Assembly (NCBI GenBank): GCA_900088475.1
Contig: FLMG01004374.1
Coordinates: 10,894-68,995, forward strand
DNA: 58,102 nt
Source: Hyphochytrium catenoides
Lineage: Eukaryota; Sar; Hyphochytriomycetes; Hyphochytriales; Hyphochytriaceae
Direction: 5' to 3'
Shown: piece after piece, positions 1-13,112 of the stretch
Layout: every line of letters begins with the position of its first letter
How positions within the stretch are numbered: position 1 is the first letter of the stretch
Notes under the pieces: model-generated
The model's input: the letters and a program-made list of their open reading frames with translations, nothing else
What the model was told of the DNA's origin: nothing
Database searches by the model: none
Program-made: the position numbers and the translations under genes

Positions 1-110
1 TCTTTCTCTCTCTCGCTCTCTCTGTGGGTCCTCTCTCTCGCTCTCTATGGGTTCTCTCTCTCTCTCCTTGACTCTCACTCTTTCCTCCTCTCCCTCTCTT
101 TTTAATTTCT
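1..110. repeat. CT-rich simple repeat
   Basis: Irregular (CT)n tract broken by short GGGT words. It lies upstream of the first visible ATAD3 exon and is probably intronic, since the N-terminal part of that gene is missing from the window. Confidence 0.8.
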
Positions 111-277
111 TGACCTGTGAAATGGCTCAACGTCCCGTTCAAGGCCAAATTACATAGAGCTCCCTCTTGGCAAATGCCATGTACCCTGATGCTGCTTCCA
201 CCTACTTTGTAAAAGGATTAGTTAAGGAGGTTGCTTTGTGCCCCAGATGCTAAATTTTTGCTCTGCTTTGCCTGCAG

Positions 278-1738
278 AGGAGGAACGGTGCTCCTCTGAG
301 GCACATCCTGCTCTACGGGCCACCCGGCACAGGGAAAACGATGGTGGCAAAGCGAATGGCCCAGTGTTCCGGTCTGGATTACGCTGTGATGAGCGGTGGC
401 GACGTGGTATGGCACCACTTCACTAAGTGGGCGAGAGTAGTAGGAACACAGAGGAGGTTTGAGACTGAGGAGATAGAAGAGGCCAAAATTCTACAGCGAC
501 CGTTATCATCAGGATATGGGACTATGAGAAATGAACGAGCTATCGTGGCTCTGCAACATTAAGGGAGACGGCTAGATCTTTCCACGATACTGATTGAACT
601 ATTATGCGTCCTCAGGGTCCTTTGGGCAAGCACGCGGTCACAGAATTGCATGCACTTTTTAACTGGGCCAACACGAGCTCCAGGGGCCTTCTTCTCTTCA
701 TCGATGAGGCCGAAGCGTTTTTGGCAAAAAGGAATACCGATATGAGCGAGCCTCTTAGGAATGTGCTGAATGCTCTGCTCTATCAGACAGGAGAGCAGTC
801 CACCAAGTTCATGATGGTAAGCGCGGTAGAAACGTCTTAATGAAGTAGGTATGCGACAGGGAGGGCACTGTATAACGCACCAGGACCCACGAGGCCTCAT
901 CATTTTGTTCTCTGAGAGGGCGGAGGAGGGACTGAACTACTCTTTCACGCTCCTGCTAGGTGCTGGCGACTAACAGGCCCGGGGATCTGGACTCAGCAGT
1001 TAATGACCGTGTGGATGAGTCTCTGTTATTTGACCTGCCAGGTGTGAAGACAATCAGTGCCAAGCTTCTTCCATCTCTGATTCTTTCCTTCAATCTCACG
1101 CAGTCCTCGCTCTCCGTTACTCCCCGTCCTCACTCTCTTTCGACTGCATTCTGTAACGTGTGATGGTCTACTATCGTATCTCATGTTGTCGCCTTAAACA
1201 GAGAAGCACGAGCGTCGAGCACTGATGAAGCTTTATTTCAAGAAGTTTGTCCATGACGCACACCTCATGGGAAAGAAGAGCTGGTTGACCTCTCTGGGCC
1301 TTCAGAGAGGACCTTCAAGAATCTGCACCGCTGGGATCAGTGACAAAGTGCTGCAGGAGGTGAAGTCCATTACCGTCTTGTGTCCCTCAAAATCTAGTTC
1401 TCTCGGTAAAGGGCCACGCGTTATCATCTTCCAGCTTGCTTCTACCTAAACAAGGGCGCCTTTCCAGCTTGACTGCGCCTTCCCGCTCTTTTCCTTATCG
1501 GGCAGTCCAAATGAAGGCTGACCTTCGCCATTCTGATTGTTCTCATCCACAGGCTGCTGACAAGATTGAGAACTTTTCTGGTCGAGAGATATCTAAGCTG
1601 ATGCTCAGCATGCAAGGCGCCGTCTATGCGCAAGAGGCCCCCATCTGCACCTTAAAGCTCTTCAAAAAGGTCCTAGAGCAAAAGCTCACTGAGCACGATA
1701 GGAAGGAAAAATACGACAAGACAGCCACGGCCTTTTAG
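278..1738 (+). CDS. ATAD3: ATAD3-family AAA+ ATPase, 3' part (5 exons)
   Basis: Exons 278-406, 616-816, 960-1041, 1202-1359 and 1553-1738 join in phase and give the last 251 residues, ending at TAG 1736-1738. The visible part holds the whole AAA module: Walker A GPPGTGKT (about 310-335), Walker [12 protein letters not shown] (about 690-720), and the sensor-1/second region of homology [18 protein letters not shown] (exon 3). The C-terminal lid has [14 protein letters not shown], close to the ATAD3 motif MSGREIAQL. In animals and plants ATAD3 is a mitochondrial inner-membrane ATPase linked to nucleoid organisation and membrane contacts. The N-terminal coiled-coil and membrane segments are not visible, because the exon at 278 begins at a splice acceptor (TGCAG). 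They must lie before position 1. Family call is firm; exact exon edges are inferred. Confidence 0.93.
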
Positions 1739-2814
1739 CGACAAGATTTCCATTAATAAATTCTTGCTTTGACTGGCTCTTACCCACAGCAAAGCTGTGT
1801 TTAGAACCTGGGCAGGCGTGAAGAGCTGCACAAAGCAACTAAAGCCCAGCTTTTCCCACAGACTCAGGTCTTAAATATGGCCATGGCCTTAGGTGTTCTT
1901 ATCGTCAGGTGCAGCGTTACTACGAGTAAGATAGCTATAATGGACGAGGCGCCAGACCTGCCCGCCTCGATATCAATTAGTAAAGATGCAGCCTTAAGGT
2001 GATCTTTTCCGTGCTTAATAGTAGAGTTGAGCGTAATACGATCGTACCGCTGCATACAACACAGTCGCGATTAGGTCCTGCGAAGGCGACACAGGGCCTT
2101 CCTGACTCACAACGAGTCTTTGTGGGCTGTAGCTTTCCTGCCTTAGGTAAGGTTAAACGGGTAATCAGAACGAAGTAGCTTGCCTCTTCTAAGCTATCTC
2201 TTGTGCCTTAGAAGAGTCATTGCCGCTTATATTAGTTAGAAAGCTATCGGCTATGCCTCTCCCTACCCTGGCCGCACCATCCTTTGGTAAAACTCGCACT
2301 AGCCCATTCGCTACTCCCAAAGTCTGTAGCCTGATGCCTTGCCATGCTCTCCGTAGTATATACGAATCCGTGCAGCCAACAATTTATGCGCGCAGAGAAG
2401 AAATCTCCAGCATAGGAGCGCTCTTAACCATCTCTTTCTCTGTTAACTGTGCCTTGCAGTTTCGCGAAGAGGAAGGCGACCACCCAAGTGGTAAGGAGCT
2501 AAGTATAGATTGATGCCCCATCAGGGACAGTCTAGTGTACAAACCATGAAAGACGTGTAACCAAAGTAAACGAATTGACGAGTGACGTCCCTTCCTTCTT
2601 TTCACAATGGAAGATGGAACTGGTAGCTTCTGTTGCTGGGATCCCCGCGCGTAGGTGTGACACCTAAGAAGTGGACGTCAGTCGACGGGAACACCAAAGA
2701 GAGAGTAACAAAAGGTAGCAGCTTGTCAAGATTGACTAGTCCTGAGTAAATGATGTAACTGACCTTGTTGCTGGCTGCTCTGACCCAAAACAAGCTCTTC
2801 AATGTCTGAACCTT
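1739..2814. other. Intergenic, no gene recognised
   Basis: Only short unsupported frames on both strands. It lies between the converging 3' ends of ATAD3 and the MYB gene. The true last exon of the MYB gene could reach into it. Confidence 0.5.
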
Positions 2815-5581
2815 TTACACCCACTTCTTCTCTCGAAACGTGCTCCAAGAACATCTGAGTTCGAGGGGCAAAGGCAAGCAGGTGATAAGGCCTCCAACGT
2901 TGATAAAACAGAGCAGCAAAGTATATCCAAGGAACAAGAAAGAACGTATAACGCGAACTTTAGGCAAGTGCGTGAGAGACTGCCGTTGCGTGCAAAGAAG
3001 CAGTCTTACATCGAGTTCCGCTTCAGTTCCTCTTGCCGGCGCCTTCATCTTCATAGCATCCGTCTCCGCGTGGCTCTGGAAGCCAATAGGACTAAAAATA
3101 TTTACAGGGAGACCGAGCTTTGGTGAGGGCTGTAATCCACTCCCATCCGATGCCTGAAGATGCTGGAAGAGGTTGGAAGTTTGTGACAGATTAAGCTGGT
3201 TCAGCGTCGGGTCAAAGCCAGCGTAGGTCCCTATAAAGTGAAAGATAATCAGCCATCCTCTAGACAAAGATCAGGACAGCATGCACTAGTACATAGCAAA
3301 ACCGCGAAACAGAAGGGTTAAAACAGAAGGGTTAAAGCTTAAATGTCACATCAGCACAGACTATGCGTGGAGCTATTAAACCGGTGAGTAAGGTGACATA
3401 GTGGACAGGGGAAGACATAGCAGGAAACTTCAGTGGCCTCTCCTAGGCTTACCATATATCTGGTGCAAGCTAGGCGCGTCAATGATGGGAGGAACCGCCG
3501 TCTGTGTCTGATAGAAAGGCTCAAAGGAGCTCAGACCTAGCTGCTGCGGCCAGAATGTTGTCGTGGGTCCCTGTTGCTGCATTTGTGTGGCTGGGAACCA
3601 CTGCTGCGCCTGATAGTGCTGCTGAGATTGAGCAGCAGCACGTGAAGATGGTGTCGTATCTATTGCTGGTGAGGGGTTCTCTTCCTTAGGCTCAATATAA
3701 CCCTGATTATCATGCCCATGGGCGGCTCCAGAAGCCGAAGGAGCTCCATCTCCAAAAGTTCCGGCATTATCAGGCTTATTATGGGAAAACATATGCATGA
3801 GTAAGGCAAAAAACCTCAAGCCTATCGCCTTCACCTCTTACCCCTGGAACAATGTTAAGGGCTGCTAGACGAGCAGCTTGTTTGGCGTTGTTGATTTGGA
3901 CTAGGCGGGCAAGTTCCGGAGGAAGGTTGGCCGGCACTGCGGGAATACCTAGTTGTCCGGGCTGTGGAGGCCCTTTGTTCTTGCTAGTGGACGTCAATCC
4001 TGGAACTAGCTTCGGCCGTCCAGGTTTGGACTTTTTCGCTGGCTTGATATTCATGGATTTCCATCTACCATACAATTACCTTTGTAAGTATCTCCTCATA
4101 ACTCACTTGCCGGGACCGGCAATTGGCTAGGACTAAGAAGTTGGCTTGCGATGCTTACCTCATCTTCACAGCGTCCTCAGTGCGGCCAGGTAGTAGCTGA
4201 GCTATATGAGACCAACGATTGCCAAGTTTCTCCTGTGCCTCTACAATGATCGCATCCTTAAGGCGGATACAAGTCGATAGGCCAAGGTTAATGCTATGGA
4301 ATTGCTCGCCTTCCGGTATTCACCTACCTCTTCAGGCGTGAAGGGTCCCTTATTAATGCTAGGGTCCAGATGGTTTCGCCACCGCTCCCTACACTGCTTG
4401 GCCGTTCTGCCGGGGATAGATGCTGCTACCTGACCCCAGCTATGACAACCCCGTCGCACCATTCTCTCTAATATGCTGTGCAAAGGACATACAAACCTTC
4501 AGTGATCGGCAGGTTGATTCTCCTAGTAGTTGGCTATTCCAACCCCTTCCCTAGCAGAAATTCGCTCATGATACATTCGTGGTCACCCCCTCTAGAGATT
4601 CACCTCTTCGCTACCTCACACACTCTATAGCACGAGTAAAACAGAGCTCTCAAACTAGCTGTGGATCGCGTGACTCGTACCTATCTTCCTCGAAAGACCA
4701 GTGGCCCTTCACTAGCCCTGGTTTCAGCACCTTCCGCCACCTCTGCAGACACTGAGCGTGATTGCGTCCCGGGACCCTCGCAGCGATAGCCTTCCAGTGC
4801 CTCTCACCGAACTCATCTACTGCGCGCTTAAGAGCTTCGTCTTGCTCCGGCGTCCATCGGCGGACGACGGTAGGAGCATCATTATCGCTATCTCTAGCGT
4901 TATCGTCATCTCCTTCCTGTTCATCTTCATCCTCCTCCTCCTCCTCTTCTTCTGCCCCTTCAAAAGTACCCTGAGTTTGTTCTTCCTCATCAGAACCTTC
5001 ATCTAGGTCTTCATCCACCTGGTAGGGGAAAGCTAGCTTAGCCGCGAGAGAAGTAGTTTGCTCATTCCATGAGCTCTTTTATACTAGCCTACCTTGACCG
5101 CCAGTAAGTCGTCCAAATCAGGAGTGAACTGTGCATTAGCACCTGAGGACGTTTTCACTCGCTCTCGGCTTCTCTCGTCTCGCTTGAGAAGTTCATAATT
5201 ACTCTGAGGACGCTCACGCTTACTGAGAGACACGCTTGATGCTTCCATGACCGAGGACCGAGGCGGAGGCATCTGGATCCTATCCTGACTAGACTTCTTC
5301 TTAAGATCAGAAGGCGTTGAGATATCGGATAGATTTGTTGCTATCATTTTCTTCCCAATCATGGCGATATCCTCTTCAGCCACGATAGAAGAGGAAGATC
5401 GCGAATGGGAAGAGTTTGTTCCCTTAAGTAAGCTTCGCGCATCTCTAAAAGCCAAGCTTCCCTCTAAGGGATGGCCGCTGTTGTCCGCTGCGGTGGTCCA
5501 AGACCTAGTCTTCTGTAGTCCTGACGCCATCTTTTCAATTTCAGCGAAACTCATCCTGGCCCGCCGAGTTGCGCTCGACAT
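2815..5581 (-). CDS. Three-repeat (R1R2R3) MYB DNA-binding protein
   Basis: Reverse-strand exons 5581-5093, 5018-4681, 4475-4328, 4256-4159, 4064-3842, 3774-3453 and 3230-2815 join in phase (677 codons). After an unrecognised Ser-rich N-terminus and an acidic stretch (EEEEEEEDEDEQEGDDDN) come three MYB repeats: R1 from RRWTPEQDEALKRAVDEFG to the start of R2 at KGHWSFEED, R2 with GCHSWGQVAASIPGRTAKQC and NHLDPSINKGPF, and R3 with GNRWSHIAQLLPGRTEDAV. The spacing matches animal c-MYB and plant 3R-MYB, which control cell-cycle genes. The first Trp of R3 is Phe, a common substitution. The C-terminal part is Gln- and Pro-rich, like an activation region. ATG at 5581 opens the frame. The last about 80 residues look unlike the rest, and GTAAG near 3010 could be a donor, so the true C-terminus is uncertain. 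A nuclear transcription factor is the natural reading. Confidence 0.88.
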
Positions 5582-7376
5582 CAACTGAGGCTAATGGGGT
5601 TTTCACAAGAAGGGCGGGCACTTAGTGCAAAACTCCTTGGTTCATCAGGCAGGAAGCCTGGATGCCACCTGAGTTGAGTGAACCCAACGTTACTAGTATG
5701 GGAGAGTCACCAGAACTTCAAGTCGTTTCTTGCTAAAAAGCTTCAACTACCGGGGCCTGAGAAGCTTCCTAGAAAGATAGAAAGGTATAAACGAGAGAAT
5801 GGCGTCTAGCAAGCTCCTAGAACACTCTCTGCTTAGAAACTCTTTCTCAACACTATGACAATCTTACTACGGTCTTCAAATATCTATCTGCAGACTGTCT
5901 GTTTATCGATGAGACGAGCTCCACAGTGGCACGAAGACAGGCGCGATTTACAGAAACAGACCTGCGCAATTTATTTGGAGGTGTTTTCTGTCTTGACTCA
6001 GACTTACAGAGACAGAGCGAAGAGAGACAGAAGAGACAGGACAGGTAGAGAGAAAGAGAGCCGAGATACATAAAAAAGCCCTTATTACAATAGAGTACTG
6101 GGAGAACGACGTCAACCAGATAGGGCGATTTGGGTGAGAAGGAAAAAGAGAAACAAGAGAGAAGGGGTTTTTTACTCTGCCCTTTTTTTTGGGGGCAATG
6201 GTTCCAGGCTATAAAACACAAGGTAGAACTAGTTCTCAAATAGGCTGTGGAGCTGTTTCCGCTCCTTTCTCGCCATGTTCTTGCGGGCTGCCCTCCTAGC
6301 GGATTCTTTTCGTGGGAATCGTCAATACCCACCGGCCACCTGGCTGCCCTCATTAGAGTGAGATAAACGCTTAGGGAAAGTGCAATGGCGGAGTTATACC
6401 AACGGACACCATGGATTAAACCCTATTTCCTCCGATAAGACTCCGAGTAGCTCCATTGTGGGTCATGTCGTCAGGTTTAGGAAAGGTCAATATTTGTAAA
6501 ATATACTCATGTTGACCCCATATTCCACATACATCTCCCAATGTCTACTATGTAGGTTATTATTCACCAGCTAAGATATGTCATTTATGCTGTTTGTTGC
6601 TGTCAATTCCACAGGATCAGACAAGAGTTTCAATGACCCTCTCTCGTACTGGATTTCTACTGTCCCAACAGAGGGAGGAAGGGCCTGGAGAGCAAGAGGA
6701 GAGCTGGGCCGAAGGAAGAAGAAAGCCCTGAGGCTTGAAGACCGATGAGGAAAGAAGAGACAGCTTCCGCTCATCATCTCAGGGCCAGGCCGCGGCGCGG
6801 TAAAGGTCAGATGGGCCTCATTGATGGCCATGTGGATGGCTTGACGGCCAGAGGAATGGACAAGGGCGGACAATGGCTCGGAGATTGGAAGACTGAGAAA
6901 TTCAATTGCTGTCCGACGTGCTCTTTCTTTAAAGTGCAGGTGTCTGTCCCTCTGATCTGAGTCTTGGTAGTTCTATGGAAGGTAATAATGACGGCGAACT
7001 GAAAATGCTCGTAGAATCACCTCTGCTCATCGACGACCTGCGAAGATAGAGTTTACCTACTTCTATGAACAGTCAAACACCACAGAGGTTATCTATTAGT
7101 GGAACAATTCTGCATTTGAAGATGAGAGAAGATGCAGCCCAAGCTGTTGGCTGGCTCGCATGTCACTTCCTTTCTTCCCTCTCAGCTCTAGAAAACACAC
7201 CAAGGGCTGCCAAGTGCCTCTTATTATCGCCCTCACCCCACGGCTATAATTTTTACACTCACGAGCCATCATCGTAGTTTCTTGTGGAGCAGGAAGTTGA
7301 CCCAACACCCTTTTTGGGGGCTTCTAGGGCTTCCTATACCCAACGCCTCATCAATGCCCATTTCGCACCTCTAATA
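5582..7376. other. Intergenic, no gene recognised
   Basis: Includes a purine-rich run (about 6000-6060, GAGACAGA-type). Frames on either strand have no recognisable domains. It holds the upstream region of the MYB gene and the 3' flank of the TFxP-repeat gene. Confidence 0.5.
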
Positions 7377-10300
7377 CTACCGCCAAACAGGCCTTCCTTC
7401 TAGCTTCTTGGGCGTTTGTGGCCGGACAGACTTCGTGATGGAGATATTTCTAGCTATGCGCTGTTTCAAGGGGTAGTCAGAAGTTGAACTACTCTCCCCG
7501 ACGTTGAAGAATAGTGAGCTTACCTTGACAAAGGCAGGAGAATCTATCGTGCGTGGCTTAAAAGTGCATTCAGCAATCTCTCGCAGCTCTTGTTCGTGAA
7601 GATGCCGCCGCCTTTTCTCCGCCAGAGCTCTGGTTTGCTTTTGCAATCTCTGTAACAGTATCCAGCGGACAGTAAGGCTCTCACAAACGTACTAGGGTAC
7701 AAAATGCGCTACTGAGAACTACCAAGTAGCCTCTATAAACCTTGATCCACCCAATCCCTTCCCTTACTGCCAAACTTGCCTCCAAATATGTTTCTGGCTC
7801 AGCCAAAACCCGGAGTTTGCCTTCAACTTTTGATGTCCTCGGGTTCAGACGAGGAGAAAATGTCACATCCTCCAATTCCTGCTGCTCTGCCTACAGCGGA
7901 GAGCACCGTGAGACGCATGCGAGGCGAGGAGCAGATGAAGCCGCAGTTGAACGTGGCTTAGAATAGAGAATTTGAAAGTTGGCCACAGAAAATGTCGAAA
8001 ACAGCCGACGGAGAGCCCGAGGCACTCGCCTTCAATCCAACAACTGAAAGTTCAGGCAACTGAGGTTTACTTTAAGAAAGTCAGCAAGCCCCGCTGACCT
8101 TTATCTTGAGGAGCTTCTTGATGGTGTCTCTCTTTAGAGAATCTCCTCTGCTCATCTCTGTAAAAGAGCGCGGTTCTCGTTGGGCACTGAGCCTGTTTAT
8201 TACCGGACGGAATGTGCATTCTGGGTGCTACGGAAGAGTTTGCTTCAGCTACAGTAAACAGATAGATAGAAGAACAAGAAGCGATCTAAGGACACCAGAG
8301 AATATAAGGGTTACCGCTGCGTTGCCCATGAGCTTGCGTGCCATATTAGTTTCTCTTTTGACAAGATCTCTTGCGTGTCTCTCAAAAAAGCTTGAATGAG
8401 TAGCGTGCCCTCGAGGCGTGCTAATCAGTTGAGGAGTGAAGGTAGGAGTCATCGATGACCGAATCTGGACCCAGAGAGCAGAGATTCATGAATGGTCAGT
8501 CTGAATTCCCATAAATATATTAAACATCATTGCCATCGTGGGTATGGGAGCTCAGAGACAAAAGTGAACTGCAAGGAAGATTAAACTGTCCAAAGCTCCA
8601 TCATCTAATGCATTTATAGGTTCCCCGTCAACGGACCTGCTCCAGATGCTTCTTCTTTCGATTGTCAAACGCTTCCTGCTTCATCAAAAACTCCCTGAAG
8701 CTTCTCTCCCTTGCTTCCATCTCTTCCACGGTGAGCCGCTTGCCAGCAGACTGTGGTCTCTGTCTCGGGGCTGACCATGGTCTCTTCGGCAAAATACCGA
8801 GGGAATTTGAAGTCGGTCGTTATGGAAGGAGTAAGAGCATTGAGTTGGAAGAGCAGAGAGCATATGTTCCCGTACACCGAAGAATGAATGAAACATTGGA
8901 GCATCATGCAGACGTATACAAAAGGGAGGCAAGAGCTCCACCTACCGGCCTTTCGCCATACGACGGGACATCTGGCCTTTGCCAAAAGTCAGTCAGACTT
9001 CTAACATCCCCCAAGTCATATGGATCAGCCAGAGAAGCGGGCCTCGAACGACTGTAGAGCACGGTCCAGAAACATGGTAATCATAAGCAACACTGACACA
9101 TGGTTTGAAGCAGTACAGAAGCTGAAAGATCTGCCATACTTCACTTTGGGGCTTGAAAAAGCTCAACTGGAAGAGCTATCGTACCTCAATCTCTCGACTA
9201 CATCAAGTGATAGGTAGTGATGAGCAGATACCATCCTCCGAGGCACCGGGTTGATCGTAGGCTTGAACGATGGGACCTCAGAGGCGGTGTCTCCAGCACG
9301 ACTTGAGCGGGGCGAGCACGAACGAGAAGACGGAGCACTGCGAACTCTGGGAACAAGATCTTTGCTCCTAGGATTAATGCTAGGTCTAAAGGTGCAGGTT
9401 CGCTGGAACTCTTCCTCCTACCAGTGTGAGCGTCAATGGGGTTTACTGGCCCTCTAAGTTCGCAAAGTCGGAAGAGGGTGAACAAAGAAGAGTAGAAGCT
9501 TAACTAAGTTGAGCTTGAGAGGGTGACTCTTCAGAACAACCGATGGTTGAACAGTAGCGGCTTACCTCCAAGAGCTTTGCGCGACGTGTAAGGCTTGCCC
9601 TAATCTTCTCTTTGGACTTGTCCTGGGATAGATTAGAGGCTTGCTCATTCTTTGCCCTTGGAACCTCCTGAAGACGACACTCGACAACGGACCTGATACA
9701 ATCGCTCGCTGATAGGTATCTCATGGACATTGTGTCTGCTCCGCTCGACAATCACGGCTGAAGTCTAGGACACAGCTACTTAGAGTGATCTTATATGAGG
9801 ATATGCAACCGGTTCCCTCCCCTGCTCCTTCTATATGCACCCCTCAATTGCTTTACATGTGTCCGACGCAAGATCGCTCTAAAGGTCTCTCAGTCCTTCA
9901 ATGCCATCCTGGTTAAGAGCTTCTCTTACTTTGTTGATGCTGGGACGAAAGGTACAACCAGCAGTCTGGTTCTCAGCTTGCTGTTTCTGGAACTATGTGG
10001 AAGTTATTGGTCACTTAAACCCTTTTAAAAGGGCATGAGAAGGGCATTCCGTACCATTTTCTCCCTTGTCTCCTTGCTTCGTTTCCATTGATAGGACCGT
10101 TCTATGAATGGGAGATCTGGTTGTCGAGTGCTTCCATACTGAGAAGGCAGTTGCCTACTCAGGTTAAAATAGGTAAGATTCAAGACTAGCGACATGGTTA
10201 TGCGACTCAATCACCTGATCTTAGGTTTAAAGGTGCACTCCTCCATCTCAGCCACCTTCCACTGCATCATTGACTGCATCTTCCGGTTTTCGTGCATGGA

Positions 10301-12249
10301 GTATGCGAACGTGCTGACAAGCCGAGTAGTCGAAGTAGAAGAGACGTCAAGATGAGCGATGGTAAAGAGAGCACATTGGTGAGACTTGCTGCAAAGAGCC
10401 AATCAGTCTCACCATTGACCAGACATGCATCGCAGGACTACTAGTAAAGGGAGATAGCAGGATCCTCTATTTGCAAATGTAGATGACCGAGTGATATGGC
10501 AGATAGAGTAGAGAGAAGAGATATGGTTGCAATGCCAGAGGGTTGCAGGTGCCAGAGTATAGCAGAGGCAAGGAGATCGAAGGGATTAAGGGGTTGCGCC
10601 AATCCTCTTGGCGTTTCTTCTGGAGAAGACGGAGCCTTATCTTGATACGGACCTCTCTCGACCAGCCCTAGACGCGCCATCGTCCAGAAGCTCTCCAAAG
10701 TTGCCTGAGTTACTCGATATTGATCTGCTCCTGGCTGACTGTGGACGTGCGCTGCCAACACTCGTGCTGCCGCTGGGAGAAAGAGCTCGTCGACGATTGA
10801 TATTGATATCATCGATGCTATTGGCTCTGGACTTTCGAAGTCCTGTCAACGGTAGGAAGAACAGTTAGACAAGTTGACGGAAAGAAGTGTACCCAAGAAG
10901 CCCAAGGCATGGGTATTGCAGCAAACCGGATACGGCTTTAGCAAACTGCAACGACAGTGTCATAACAACCAAACAGAGCTGGAACATGAACAAAGCATCT
11001 ACATTGGCAGATGGGAGATGGGGATGACATTCACGATGGTAGGAAGAAAGGACCGAGGGACGGAAAAACGCTTCAAAGGTCGACAACGGCATTTAGGTGG
11101 GACTTGCTAGTCCTGACCTTCAGGAGTCCGGGTCAGAAGGTGTCCTACAGGACTGTGGATAACGTCATTATGTTCAGGCTGCCCAGTATGACTCCCACTT
11201 CGATTCAGCAGTTGTATCGGCTGCTGGCTGTGGACAGACTTTAGAAACTCGTCTACGCTTATCCGCCGGCCACTTTTATGAGAGATGGACGTGACAATGT
11301 TGGCGGTGGAAGGACTTGGATGCAAGCTCACTAAGTTCTGACGGGGCCCAGGTGGAGGAGGCCTGAGTATAATAGTGACTCTCAGTTCCAAGAGAGAAGA
11401 GCTATTCCTCGAGAAGGGAACATGGTCCAAGAAAGAGATAAGCAAGATTGAACCTCTCTTTAGAGGGTCGGAAGTCGCGACATCTAATGTCTGAGATGCA
11501 TCATAAATAGAAGTGGTTGAAGCTTAGAATACTGTGTATGGTCATAAGTCCAATCACACAGAGCCCAGGTGAACAGAACGAGGATAATAAGTGGCTGGTC
11601 GTCGCTCTTTCTTCAAGCAACCGCACCTCGTCTCCTCTTCCTTCTCAAAGTTTACTGTCTGCTGTCGGGATTGTGGAGTTCTCATTCGCTCATCTATTAA
11701 CCTCTTCACGCGCTGTCAGTGATTTCGGTTCTATAATAAGTTATTGGATTGGCCCGTACCTGAATTATTGCTCTCCTGTCTGGGCTTTGGAAATCGGAGA
11801 CAGAGGTTCGCATGTGGTGGCCAGCGGAACGAGTATTGTCTTGAGGGTCCGGCTGATCGTCATAGCGAGCATCAAGCCTCTTTCCTACATCCCTTTTTGG
11901 AGTTGACTTTGGCGCTTCAGAGATCTATTACGCAGACAGGCGTTCAACAAAATTACTCTTCTTTTATGGCATCTCTGCGATCTATAGTCACCTTATGGTC
12001 CTCTGCATTGACTGATCGGGGCAGAGGACCTGCTGCCTTGTTATCCTTCGAGCTTCTCTGAATCTGACAAATGACGAGATCCAATCTCTGTGAGAGGACG
12101 GGCAATTCAGAGTAGAAAGAAAGGGGTTGGTAGCGAACCTCCGTGACGCTTCTGAAAAAGTCGGCCTTGGTGATCTCATTGTCCCGAAGCTTGTGCAGCA
12201 GCGTTACAATCTGCGCACTGGCAGAGGACTTGCCAGCTGCAGTCATCAT
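7377..12249 (-). CDS. 16-exon protein with eight TFxPxI/L motifs
   Basis: I join reverse-strand exons 12249-11992, 11879-11760, 11703-11627, 11362-11118, 10842-10653, 10388-10215, 10157-10055, 9986-9930, 9667-9566, 9417-9185, 9051-8946, 8783-8637, 8464-8315, 8227-8099, 7890-7741 and 7649-7377. Every junction is GT..AG and in phase, giving 837 residues. The N-terminus has LLHKLRDNEITKADFFRSV, echoed later by GRRISVDEFLKSVHSQ. Eight copies of a short motif follow: ECTFKPKI, GCTFRPSIN, TCTFRPSIN, SFKPTIN, TFTPQLI, ECTFRPVIN, VTFSPRLN, ECTFKPRTI. They are separated by charged, Arg/Ser-rich or helical linkers such as LTVEEMEARERSFREFLMKQ. I know this layout only from uncharacterised protist proteins (stramenopiles, kinetoplastids). 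No enzyme motif is seen, so a structural or scaffold role is an inference. GTAAG near 7525 could start an in-frame 36-nt intron in the last exon. Confidence 0.8.
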
Positions 12250-12810
12250 TCAGAAAGGATGATGAATCTATAAGGGATCAACGCAACCAGAAGTCGTGAG
12301 AACTACCATACTGCGATGCGCGGCTCTGCAGGAAGCCAAGAGGACGCTCCTGCAACAAGGGAGTGCAAATCTGGCATTCCTCCTTGTCGCACATTTCAAT
12401 TGAAACGGCAAAGCTCCGGCTGTCAATCTCTGAGACCGCCGCTTCGGCTACTACATCCTTTTGCAGGTACATTTCACTTCGCCAGCAGGCGCTATCAGAC
12501 TCGCGCATCTCTGCCTGCTCCTCTACCCAGTAACCCTAAGCCGCGAGTGCTCTGAATGCCATTGGCTTATTGATCTTCATCAGCCCGACAGCTGACCGTT
12601 GACGAAGAAGTTCGCAAACTTGGAAAACCTTGTTATTGTGAAACGCAGAATTGCGCTTGTGATCACCTAGTGATTACTGAACTAGAAATAAGGGTTTGGT
12701 TACTGAAGGAAATAGCGGCAGTTCTCAGTGGATTTTTTCTGTGCCAGCGGAATCAATCTTTAACATCAATCATCAAATCTTCTCACGGCTCTTGAAGAAC
12801 AAGATCAACA
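12250..12810. other. Stretch between TFxP gene and retrotransposon
   Basis: A 76-codon reverse frame (12508-12278) contains CDKEECQICTPLLQERPLG. It could be a 5' exon or leader of the TFxP-repeat gene but has no supported splice. Nothing else was recognised. Confidence 0.4.
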
Positions 12811-13015
12811 AGGAGTCGAGGGCAGCGTCGAAGGCGTTAGAGCGGCTGATCAATGAGATGACCAGCTTTTCCAACGTGCGGGCATGCGTGATGAGGAAAC
12901 GATCCAGCTCTCTCCTGGAAATCGGCACAGCTTCATCCTCCTCACTGTCAGAGGAGACATCGGGATCATGGGAATCTCCAGGAGGAGAGAAGAAGAGCAG
13001 AGTCTTTGCGTGGAA
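12811..13015 (-). repeat. Inverted copy of retrotransposon segment (arm 1)
   Basis: These 205 bases are the reverse complement of 13344-13548, with about five mismatches (roughly 97% identity). Read on the minus strand the arm encodes the same peptide as arm 2, including SRRELDRFLITHARTLEKLV. The spacer is 328 bases. Confidence 0.92.
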
Positions 13016-13112
13016 ATTACCACACAGTGCGCATGAGGTCCTTTCTAATGATTTAGCGATACATTTTCTGCTCTGTTTTTCTCTCTTCTCTCTTGGTCCC
13101 TTTCAGCAAGCG

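Noticed and set aside
5853-6353. 166-codon minus frame
   Set aside because: Low-complexity Cys/Leu/Ser run with no domain, splice support or neighbouring coding signal.
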